From positions 992,001-1,056,000 of the forward strand of contig NZ_JAGHRJ010000002.1 in the NCBI RefSeq assembly GCF_017743865.1: a DNA stretch of 64,000 nt, written 5' to 3'. Of the stretch, positions 8,615-15,043 are shown in pieces. How positions within the stretch are numbered: the stretch's first letter is position 1; the number at the start of each line of letters is the position of its first letter. The notes beneath the pieces are model-generated. The model ran no database searches. It worked only from the letters and a program-made list of their open reading frames with translations, and had not been told where the DNA came from. This DNA comes from Labrenzia sp. R4_2. Its GTDB lineage: Bacteria; Pseudomonadota; Alphaproteobacteria; Rhizobiales; Stappiaceae. A program made the translations under genes and the position numbers.

Positions 8615-8691
8615 GCCTGGCCCCTTTTCAAGTTCAAAGAGCCGGCGTTCCACGCCATCATTTTTCGGATAATACGTAAAAGATCAGTCAT
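8611..8691 (-). CDS. Small 26-residue ORF between the TPP riboswitch and thiM
   Basis: An ATG at 8691 opens a frame beginning MTDLLRIIRKMMAWNAG and ending in a TGA that overlaps the thiM start codon (ATGA). The GGAGGG sequence at 8702-8707, 10 bp upstream, forms part of the riboswitch 3' side. The ligand-controlled ribosome site would therefore drive this small frame first and thiM by coupling. It may be a leader peptide or simply an entry ORF; the sequence matches no family I recognise. Confidence 0.5.
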   Translation of the reverse strand: MTDLLRIIRKMMAWNAGSLNLKRGQA

Positions 8692-8693
8692 GA

Positions 8694-8789
8694 TCTCAAA
8701 TCCCTCCGCCGGTACAAGCCGGATCAGGTTCTAGGAGTTGGCCATTCGCCTCTCAGCCCGATCCACAATTGCCGGGCACCCCCATGAGA
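8694..8789 (-). ncRNA. TPP (THI-box) riboswitch
   Basis: Read on the minus strand, the conserved THI-box elements occur in order: GGGGTGCCC, GGCTGAGA, GAACCTGATCCGG, then TTGTACCGGCGGAGGGA. The P1 helix is closed by TCTCA (8785-8789) with TGAGA (8694-8698). The GGAGGG ribosome site lies within the 3' side, so TPP binding should block translation. It controls thiM, thiD and the TRAP receptor gene. Confidence 0.97.
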
Positions 8790-8930
8790 CAAAATCTGTC
8801 TACTAAGCCAGGCGAGGGTTTTCAAGTCCCACTTAGCTATCGCCGTGGTTCAAGCGCCGACACCCGATTGACTGTTTGCAATAGATAGGCGATGTCGGGG
8901 CACAGTTCGTTTTTGCCCGCAGGAGCCCCC

Positions 8931-9167
8931 ATGACCCCGTTTTTCGTGATGATCAAATGTCAGCTCGGCAAGACCTATCAGGTTGCCAATGCAATCGCGG
9001 ATGCCGAGATCGCTTCGGAAGTCTACTCCACCAGCGGCGATTATGATCTTCTCGTTAAGTTCTATATCGAAGACGGCACTGACATTGGACACTTCGTCAA
9101 TGAGAAGGTGCACCCGATCGACGGCATCCAGGACACCAAGTCGATCATAACGTTCAAGGCGTTCTGA
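8931..9167 (+). CDS. Stand-alone Lrp/AsnC ligand-binding (RAM) domain protein
   Basis: A 78-residue protein consisting only of the RAM/Lrp effector domain: MTPFFVMIKCQLGKTYQVAN, then DYDLLVKFYIEDGTDIGHF and the end IQDTKSIITFKAF. There is no helix-turn-helix. AGGAG lies 6-7 bp before the chosen ATG at 8931; the in-frame ATG at 8892 has no ribosome site. Such proteins form ring-like oligomers and bind amino acids, but their targets are mostly unknown. It is divergent from the thiamine operon and convergent with the EamA gene. Confidence 0.85.
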   Translation: MTPFFVMIKCQLGKTYQVANAIADAEIASEVYSTSGDYDLLVKFYIEDGTDIGHFVNEKVHPIDGIQDTKSIITFKAF

Positions 9168-9181
9168 CCATTCGGCATGTA

Positions 9182-9205
9182 GCCGCGCGAACTTGTCCGC
9201 GCGGC
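9182..9205. terminator. Hairpin between convergent genes
   Basis: GCCGCGCG and CGCGCGGC pair around an 8-base loop, between the stops of the RAM-domain gene and the EamA gene. There is no clear T-run on either side, so any termination is probably weak or of another type. Confidence 0.45.
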
Positions 9206-9211
9206 ATGTCT

Positions 9212-10213
9212 TCAAGATTTCGAGGGTGTCGATGCCCGGCGGTCCTTGGTCCGGTCAAGGCCAAGCCGGTGCTCCCGGTAAATCACGAAGATCCCGGCGG
9301 CCATAACGATCACCGCACCCACAATCACCTCAAGAACCGGCACTTCAGCAAAGACGACCCAGCCGACCAGGATCGCCCAGAGCATGTTCACATAATCAAA
9401 CGGCGCGATGGTCGACGCATCTGCATACCGGTAGCTCTGGGTCAACAGGATCTGTCCCACACCGCCGAACAGGCCAATCATTATCAGTAGACCCGCTGTT
9501 TCCAGATCCGGGATAATCCAGGCTTGCTCCGGCCAGATCCAGCCGGCTGGAATAGTCAAAAGCGAGATCACGGTCGCCGACAAGGAAAACCAAGTGACAA
9601 TGGTCGAGGTGCGCTCGGTGACGCACAGCTTCCGAACCGTGATCATGGCAAGAGCCGCGAATGCAGCCCCCATGAAGCCGGCGACGGCCCCAAAGGTGGC
9701 GGAGTTGTCGAAATCCCCTTCTCCCAGGTGCGGTGACAAAACGACGAGGATGCCGACAAAACCAACTGCGACCGCGCTCCACCGATAGATCCGGACAGTT
9801 TCGCCCAGCATGAAGAAGGCCAAAACAACAACGATTAGCGGTGTTGCAAAGTTGATGGCTGTGGCATCCGGCAGCGGCAGTAAATCATAAGCGGTGAACA
9901 TGCACACCATGGCCGTCAAACCGATGCAGGCGCGCACAAGATGCCCTTTTGGGTTCTGGGTCTTGAACGCAAGGCCAAGTTCCCCGCGCACCCCCACCAT
10001 CATCAGAACCGGAAAGACACCAAAAAAATTCCGCGCAAACACGAGCTCTCCAATCGGCACGCGTTCGGCGGCGATTTTCAGCGCTGTCACCATCGCGAAA
10101 AACACGATCGTTGAGGCCAGTTTGAGCCCGATACCGATCAGAGGAGCCTGACGTGTCATCCCGGTCGGCGCCGGCGCGCGGGATTGCTGGGTTGCGGTGT
10201 TTTTTGACGCCAT
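9212..10213 (-). CDS. EamA/DMT family inner membrane transporter
   Basis: A 333-residue protein with about ten hydrophobic segments arranged as two EamA repeats. The first repeat runs from about residue 25 (LIGIGLKLASTIVFFAM) to 160, the second from about 175 to 310. LVFARNFFGVFPVL and the PLIVVVLAFFMLGETVR stretch are typical of S-adenosylmethionine/drug-metabolite exporters of this superfamily. The start is uncertain: the ATG at 10213 has only a weak ribosome site, and a second ATG lies at 10159 just before the first membrane helix. The substrate cannot be told from sequence. Confidence 0.88.
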   Translation of the reverse strand: MASKNTATQQSRAPAPTGMTRQAPLIGIGLKLASTIVFFAMVTALKIAAERVPIGELVFARNFFGVFPVLMMVGVRGELGLAFKTQNPKGHLVRACIGLTAMVCMFTAYDLLPLPDATAINFATPLIVVVLAFFMLGETVRIYRWSAVAVGFVGILVVLSPHLGEGDFDNSATFGAVAGFMGAAFAALAMITVRKLCVTERTSTIVTWFSLSATVISLLTIPAGWIWPEQAWIIPDLETAGLLIMIGLFGGVGQILLTQSYRYADASTIAPFDYVNMLWAILVGWVVFAEVPVLEVIVGAVIVMAAGIFVIYREHRLGLDRTKDRRASTPSKS

Positions 10214-10570
10214 AAATCGGATCCAGATACTGGCTTACACCAGACGCTTTCCGCGCCACGCACCAGTTTTGAAAGAATAACAGAACAGCGAAGGCAAAAG
10301 CGCCGCAAACAGGTTCCAATCGGTCTACCGAGCACTCAGGGAAAGATTTGCGCAAATCGCTTCAGAAGTGAGACACCAGTATCTACCCCGGCCTCAATTT
10401 TTGCAATCTCGCGCGTAGCCTTGGCAGATTAAACAGGGTCTGCCGATAAAATCGGCGTGTATGACCAACGTTTCCTCTTCAAAAGCAACTGAAAACCCGG
10501 CACATACCTGCTCCTGCCGTTACGGGCTCCTATACTTATAAAAAATCCCCGATTCGAAAGGCGCCGACCC
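10214..10570. other. 357-bp divergent intergenic region
   Basis: This region lies between the starts of the EamA gene and the SbmA-like gene. A short perfect inverted repeat, GCCGAT-AAA-ATCGGC, sits at 10442-10456. No gene or recognisable regulatory family element was seen. Confidence 0.5.
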
Positions 10571-11584
10571 ATGTTCCGATCGTTTTTCTTGAACCGTAAA
10601 TGGTTCTTCTGGGCCTGGATCATCTCGGTGGTCATCCTCGGCGCCACCCAGTACCAGGTGAATCTGAACGTCGAGATCAACGAATGGTTCGGCAGCTTTT
10701 ACGATCTCATTCAGCGCGCCTTGAGTGAGCCAGGCTCCGTCACGTTCGGCGAATACATGCGCGAATTGATGACGTTTTTGTACATTGCCGCGATTTTCGT
10801 GATTGTTGCGGTGATCCTGGACTTCATCACCAAGCACTTCGTGTTCCGTTGGCGCACAGCCATGAACGACTATTACATGGCCCATTGGCATGTAGTCCGC
10901 CACATCGAGGGAGCCTCCCAGCGCGTTCAGGAAGATACCATGCGCTTTGCGCGGATCATGGAGAGCCTTGGCGTCTCTTTCCTGCGCTCTGTCATGACAC
11001 TGATCGCCTTTTTGCCGATCCTCTGGGAGCTGTCAGCCAACGTCACCGAACTGCCCTGGATCGGTCCCGTGGCTCACTCACTGGTCTACGTCGCGATCAT
11101 TTCAGCTGCATCCGGCACAGTATTGCTGGCCGTGGTCGGCTTGAAGCTACCGGGGTTGGAATTCAACAATCAGAAGGTCGAAGCAGCCTACCGGAAAGAA
11201 CTTGTCTACGGCGAGGACAATGAGGAGCGCGCCGATCCGCCCTCGGTGGATGAGCTCTTCGGTCATGTCCGCAAGAACTATTTCCGCCTCTTCTTCCACT
11301 ACCTTTATTTCGACATCGCCAAATGGTCGTACCTGCAGGCAACAGTCCTTGTGCCCTATATTGCGCTCGGACCGACAATCGTGACCGGCGCCATCACCTT
11401 GGGCGTGATGCAGCAGATCGTGCGCGCGTTCTCACAGGTCGAAAACTCTTTCCAGTATCTGGTCAATGCCTGGACCACGATCGTCGAGCTGATCTCCGTC
11501 TACAAACGTCTCAGAGCCTTTGAAAGCCATATTTGGGAATACGAGCGCAACGGCAGCGTCCCACAGGAAATGCCGGCGGAGTAA
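10571..11584 (+). CDS. SbmA/BacA-like peptide transporter, short form
   Basis: A 337-residue inner membrane protein clearly of the SbmA/BacA family: FVFRWRTAMNDYYMAHW, RHIEGASQRVQEDTMRFA, VGLKLPGLEFNNQKVEAAYR and KELVYGEDN are close to the E. coli SbmA signatures. The known proteins (about 405-420 residues) import antimicrobial peptides and, in rhizobia, affect very-long-chain lipid A. Here the alignable part begins at about SbmA residue 75-80, so the N-terminal hydrophobic segment is missing. No start further upstream restores it. This could be a distinct short subfamily rather than a truncation, because reading frame and start look normal. Confidence 0.9.
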   Translation: MFRSFFLNRKWFFWAWIISVVILGATQYQVNLNVEINEWFGSFYDLIQRALSEPGSVTFGEYMRELMTFLYIAAIFVIVAVILDFITKHFVFRWRTAMNDYYMAHWHVVRHIEGASQRVQEDTMRFARIMESLGVSFLRSVMTLIAFLPILWELSANVTELPWIGPVAHSLVYVAIISAASGTVLLAVVGLKLPGLEFNNQKVEAAYRKELVYGEDNEERADPPSVDELFGHVRKNYFRLFFHYLYFDIAKWSYLQATVLVPYIALGPTIVTGAITLGVMQQIVRAFSQVENSFQYLVNAWTTIVELISVYKRLRAFESHIWEYERNGSVPQEMPAE

Positions 11585-11636
11585 CAGAGGTCATAGGGCA
11601 ACCGGCAGACGGGAGTCTCAGGGCTTGTCTGCCTCA

Positions 11637-12710
11637 TTATTCGTTTGATCCGTGGATCGCCCGAATAACAGCATCGGTGACTTCCCGGGTGGTGGCTTTG
11701 CCTCCAACATCGGGCGTCACGATACCTGCGTCGCAGACGCGCTCAACCGCTGTCATCAGCCGCTGACTGGATGCCGCCTCACCCAAATGGTCCAGCATCT
11801 GCGACGCGGTCCAGAAAGTCGCGACCGGATTTGCAATGCCCTTGCCCGTGATATCGAAGGCCGATCCATGAATGGGTTCGAACATCGACGGGAAGCGGCG
11901 CTCCGGATCAATGTTTGCTGTGGGGGCGACGCCCAAACTTCCAGCCAAGGCACCTGCCAGGTCGGATAAAATGTCCGCATGGAGATTGGTTGCAACGATG
12001 GTGTCGAGGCTTTTCGGGTTCTTGACCATGCGCACCGTCATCGCATCGACCAGCATCTTGTCCCACGTCACATCCGGAAACTCCTTGGCGACCTCGGCGG
12101 CGATCTCATCCCACATGACCATGCCGTGCCGTTGCGCGTTGGATTTGGTCACCACCGTCAGCAGTTTACGCGGACGGGATTGCGCAAGCTGAAAGGCATA
12201 ACGCATGATCCGCGTGACACCAACGCGGGTGAAGATGGCGACTTCTGTGCCCACCTCTTCCGGCAACCCGCGGTGCGCTCGCCCGCCATTTCCCGAATAC
12301 TCCCCCTCTGAGTTCTCGCGCACGATCACCCAGTCCAGGTCTCCAACACCCACGTCGCGCAGTGGCGACGTTACGCCCGGTATAGTCTTTGTCGGCCGGA
12401 CATTGGCGTATTGGTCGAACCCCTGACAGATCGGCAAGCGGAGCCCCCAAAGGGTAATATGGTCTGGGACATCCGGTGCGCCGACAGCCCCGAAATAGAT
12501 CGCGTCGAAAGGTTTAAGCTGTTCGAGGCCATCAGACGGCATCATCTCGCCGTGCTTCTTGTACCGCTCTGATCCCCAGTCGAAGAAGGTCAGTTTGAAA
12601 TCCACGTCACCGGCCCGCTGACCAAGCGCGGCCAACACTTCAGCACCCGCTTCGATCACTTCAGGCCCGATGCCGTCTGCCGGGATGGCTGCAATCTGGT
12701 AAGTGCGCAT
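11637..12710 (-). CDS. ttuC: Tartrate dehydrogenase/decarboxylase
   Basis: A 357-residue member of the isocitrate/isopropylmalate dehydrogenase family. The N-terminus is MRTYQIAAIPADGIGPEVIE, followed by the substrate-loop ENSEGEYSGNGG, then KSNAQRHGMVMWDE and the metal-binding NLHADILSDLAGALAGSLG and EPIHGSAFDITGKG. These fit the TtuC branch, which oxidises or decarboxylates L-tartrate, meso-tartrate and D-malate with NAD and Mn. The start at 12710 follows AGGAA; the in-frame codon at 12755 extends the protein beyond the family norm. It is divergent from a LysR regulator and near a TAXI-TRAP transporter, consistent with use of a hydroxy-diacid. Confidence 0.92.
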   Translation of the reverse strand: MRTYQIAAIPADGIGPEVIEAGAEVLAALGQRAGDVDFKLTFFDWGSERYKKHGEMMPSDGLEQLKPFDAIYFGAVGAPDVPDHITLWGLRLPICQGFDQYANVRPTKTIPGVTSPLRDVGVGDLDWVIVRENSEGEYSGNGGRAHRGLPEEVGTEVAIFTRVGVTRIMRYAFQLAQSRPRKLLTVVTKSNAQRHGMVMWDEIAAEVAKEFPDVTWDKMLVDAMTVRMVKNPKSLDTIVATNLHADILSDLAGALAGSLGVAPTANIDPERRFPSMFEPIHGSAFDITGKGIANPVATFWTASQMLDHLGEAASSQRLMTAVERVCDAGIVTPDVGGKATTREVTDAVIRAIHGSNE

Positions 12711-12781
12711 TTCAAATTCCTGTTTTCGTGAAAAGGGCTGAGAGCCCGTGCTCAAAGACCGCCGCGTCTCTTCGCATAGTT

Positions 12782-12801
12782 TGCAACTCCATGCAGTTGC
12801 A
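12782..12801. promoter_or_regulatory. Candidate LysR-type operator (LTTR box)
   Basis: TGCAACT-CCATGC-AGTTGCA is a perfect inverted repeat with 7-bp arms containing the T-N11-A core. It lies between the divergent ttuC and lysR starts, the classical place for autoregulation and activation by a LysR protein. A second AT-rich repeat (ATTAAT-N10-ATTAAT, 12812-12833) lies nearer lysR and could mark the activation site or promoter. Confidence 0.65.
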
Positions 12802-12849
12802 GCAATAGCAAATTAATCATATAAAAAATTAATATAATCGAGATGCAAC

Positions 12850-13764
12850 ATGGAACTTCGTCAACTCAGGTGCTTCATCGCTGTAGCGGATACGCTGCAT
12901 TTCGGCAGAGCCGCTCAAAAACTGAACATTCTTCCAGCTTCTTTGGGCCGCCACATCAAATTGCTGGAGGACAGTCTTGGTAGCCGATTGCTCACCCGGA
13001 CAACCCGTAGCGTTGTTCTCACACAGTCAGGCAGCGATTTCTTGGCCGCCGCGCGAGACATCGTGGAAAGAGCGGACAAATTGGAGGCGTCATTTCGTGA
13101 AAGCCAACGCGACAAGACATCGGTGCTGCGGATTGGAGCTATTGATAGCGCCGCGGTTGGCCTGATCCCACAGATAATCACTCATTTCCGGGAGGCGTAT
13201 CCGGGCATTGACATCCAGCTTCTTGAGCAAAAAACGATACGGCTATTACCGCGTTTGCTGACCGGACGTCTTGATGTTGCAATTGTTCGGCCGCCTGAAA
13301 TCGTTGACCAGCGCCTGATGCTGAAGTCCCTATTTCATGAGACAGCTGTCGTCGCGGTTCCAAGCAGCCACCCGCTGGCTGCAAAGAAAAAAATCTCGGT
13401 CGAGGACATGGCGGACGAACCCCTCATCGTTCCGGACAAGGGATCGCGGCCTCACAGTCACGACCTAACAATAAAGCTGTTTCTGGAAGCTGGTTTGAGC
13501 GCACGCGTTGCACAAATTGCCGAAGAAAAACAAACCATCGTCAACCTGGTCAGCACGGGGGTCGGCATAGCCATTGTTCCGCGTTGGATTTCCCGGCTCG
13601 CAGTCGGCGGCGTGAAATTTGTCTCTTTGGATTTGCCTTCGGGATCGGCCAGAACCAGACTTGCGCTTTCAGTTGCCTGGGTCAGAGACACGAGAGATAC
13701 GGCACGGGATGCGTTTCTTGAGATATTGCACCAACAGACGGAGCAGCTGGCCCTCTCTGCGTGA
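12850..13764 (+). CDS. LysR family transcriptional regulator
   Basis: A 304-residue regulator. The N-terminal winged helix-turn-helix begins MELRQLRCFIAVADTLHFGR, with the recognition helix near residues 30-50 (LPASLGRHIKLLEDSLG). The periplasmic-binding-like effector domain follows from about residue 92. The gene is divergent from ttuC with a palindromic LTTR box in the gap, so it probably controls ttuC and perhaps the TAXI-TRAP genes downstream. The inducer is likely a tartrate-like acid, by context only. Confidence 0.93.
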   Translation: MELRQLRCFIAVADTLHFGRAAQKLNILPASLGRHIKLLEDSLGSRLLTRTTRSVVLTQSGSDFLAAARDIVERADKLEASFRESQRDKTSVLRIGAIDSAAVGLIPQIITHFREAYPGIDIQLLEQKTIRLLPRLLTGRLDVAIVRPPEIVDQRLMLKSLFHETAVVAVPSSHPLAAKKKISVEDMADEPLIVPDKGSRPHSHDLTIKLFLEAGLSARVAQIAEEKQTIVNLVSTGVGIAIVPRWISRLAVGGVKFVSLDLPSGSARTRLALSVAWVRDTRDTARDAFLEILHQQTEQLALSA

Positions 13765-13851
13765 CAATTATTATTCACAATATTTATATAATCAATATGA
13801 TCTGTGTCGGCTGGAGAGATCTGACTAGGCTGCGGTTTCGGTGAGAGCCAT

Positions 13852-13886
13852 GTCTCCACCCCGCGAAGGAGGCTGCGGGGCGAGAC
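13852..13886 (+). promoter_or_regulatory. Structured 5' leader hairpin before the TAXI receptor
   Basis: GTCTC...GAGAC encloses CCCCGC...GCGGGG around a GAAGGAGGCT loop, giving a strong two-part hairpin about 30 bp before the receptor start. It may stabilise the transcript or regulate translation. It matches no riboswitch I can assign with confidence. Confidence 0.5.
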
Positions 13887-13917
13887 AACAGGCTTTGCCC
13901 AAGACCCGGAGGAACAC

Positions 13918-14913
13918 ATGAAATTCAATCTGATTACCGGCGCCGTTGTGATCGCCGCCATGACCGCACTCCCAGCTGCTGCCGACAATCACAGCGTGGA
14001 CAAAACCGGCTGGCCGGAGAGCTTTACAGTGGGAACCGGCTCACAAGGCGGAACTTACTTTGGATACGGAACTGGCTGGGCAAACATTGCTGGCGAGGAA
14101 CTCGGCGTTTCCGGCGGCGCAGAAGTCACGGGCGGCCCGATGCAGAACATGGCGCTTGTGCATTCTGGAGATCTGCCGTTCGGCATGACCACGATGGGAC
14201 CTGCTGCAGAATCCATTGCCGGCTCCAACCCGATCGCGCCTGGCCTCAAAATGGACAAAGCCTGCGCCATGTTCCCGATGTATCAGACGCCCTTCTCCAT
14301 CACGGCTTTGAGCTCGTCCGGCATTACATCCGTTGCCGACATTCCGGAAGGGGCCCGCATTGGGTTCGGACCGGCCGGCTCAACGTCTGACACCTACTTC
14401 CCCCGCATGATGGAGGAGCTGGGCGTAAAGTTTGAACGACGCAACGGTGGCTGGTCTGATCTCGGCGGTCAGTTGCAGGATGGTCTGCTCGATGTGATCG
14501 CATTTGCAGCTGGTGTCCCGGTTCCAGCGGTGAGCCAGCTCGAAGTCCAGACCGACATCAACATCATCGAGTTTTCCGAAGACGAGCAGGCCAAGATTAC
14601 CGCGGCATTCCCGGTGGCCAATTTTGACATAGCCGCAGACACCTACACCACTCTGGAAAATCCGGCACGCTCCGTTTCCATGTGGAACTTTGCCATAGCA
14701 AACTGTGACCTTCCCGAAACATTTGTCTACGGGGTGGTGAAAGCCGTCATGTCTGACAATGCAAGGATGGTCAGCACCCACAAGGCCGCACGCTCGACTC
14801 TGCCGGAATTCTGGGACCGCAACACCGTTATGAAATGGCACCCGGGTGCAGCCCGCTGGTTCCAAGAAAACGCCAGCGCGGACATTCCTGCCGACATGAT
14901 CTACAGCAACTGA
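13918..14913 (+). CDS. TAXI family TRAP transporter solute-binding receptor
   Basis: A 331-residue periplasmic protein with a Sec signal peptide (MKFNLITGAVVIAAMTALPA, cleavage near AAA-DNH). The mature start has FTVGTGSQGGTYFGYGTGWA, the TAXI-family ligand-binding signature, then GGPMQNMALVHSGDLPFGM and IGFGPAGSTSDTYFPRMM. TAXI receptors pass substrate to a fused TRAP permease, which is encoded 130 bp downstream. GGAGG lies just upstream of the ATG. The substrate is unknown. Glutamate and other dicarboxylates are known TAXI ligands, and the tartrate dehydrogenase nearby points to a hydroxy-diacid. Confidence 0.93.
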   Translation: MKFNLITGAVVIAAMTALPAAADNHSVDKTGWPESFTVGTGSQGGTYFGYGTGWANIAGEELGVSGGAEVTGGPMQNMALVHSGDLPFGMTTMGPAAESIAGSNPIAPGLKMDKACAMFPMYQTPFSITALSSSGITSVADIPEGARIGFGPAGSTSDTYFPRMMEELGVKFERRNGGWSDLGGQLQDGLLDVIAFAAGVPVPAVSQLEVQTDINIIEFSEDEQAKITAAFPVANFDIAADTYTTLENPARSVSMWNFAIANCDLPETFVYGVVKAVMSDNARMVSTHKAARSTLPEFWDRNTVMKWHPGAARWFQENASADIPADMIYSN

Positions 14914-15043
14914 TTGTTGTCTTAGCCTGCGCGGAGCTAGCCCCGCGCAGGCTTGCATTCCGGCTGCACTGACCAGCCCAAGGCCCCCTATTATCAACAG
15001 TAAAAGCGGCAGAGCCGGCAATTACTTGCCGGAATGGAAAAGC

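Noticed and set aside
13800..13917. A possible glycine riboswitch, from GGAGAGAT and GAAGGAG elements
   Set aside because: The AGGCAAAAGGAC-type 3' core and correct order of conserved elements are not present. It is kept only as an unassigned structured leader.
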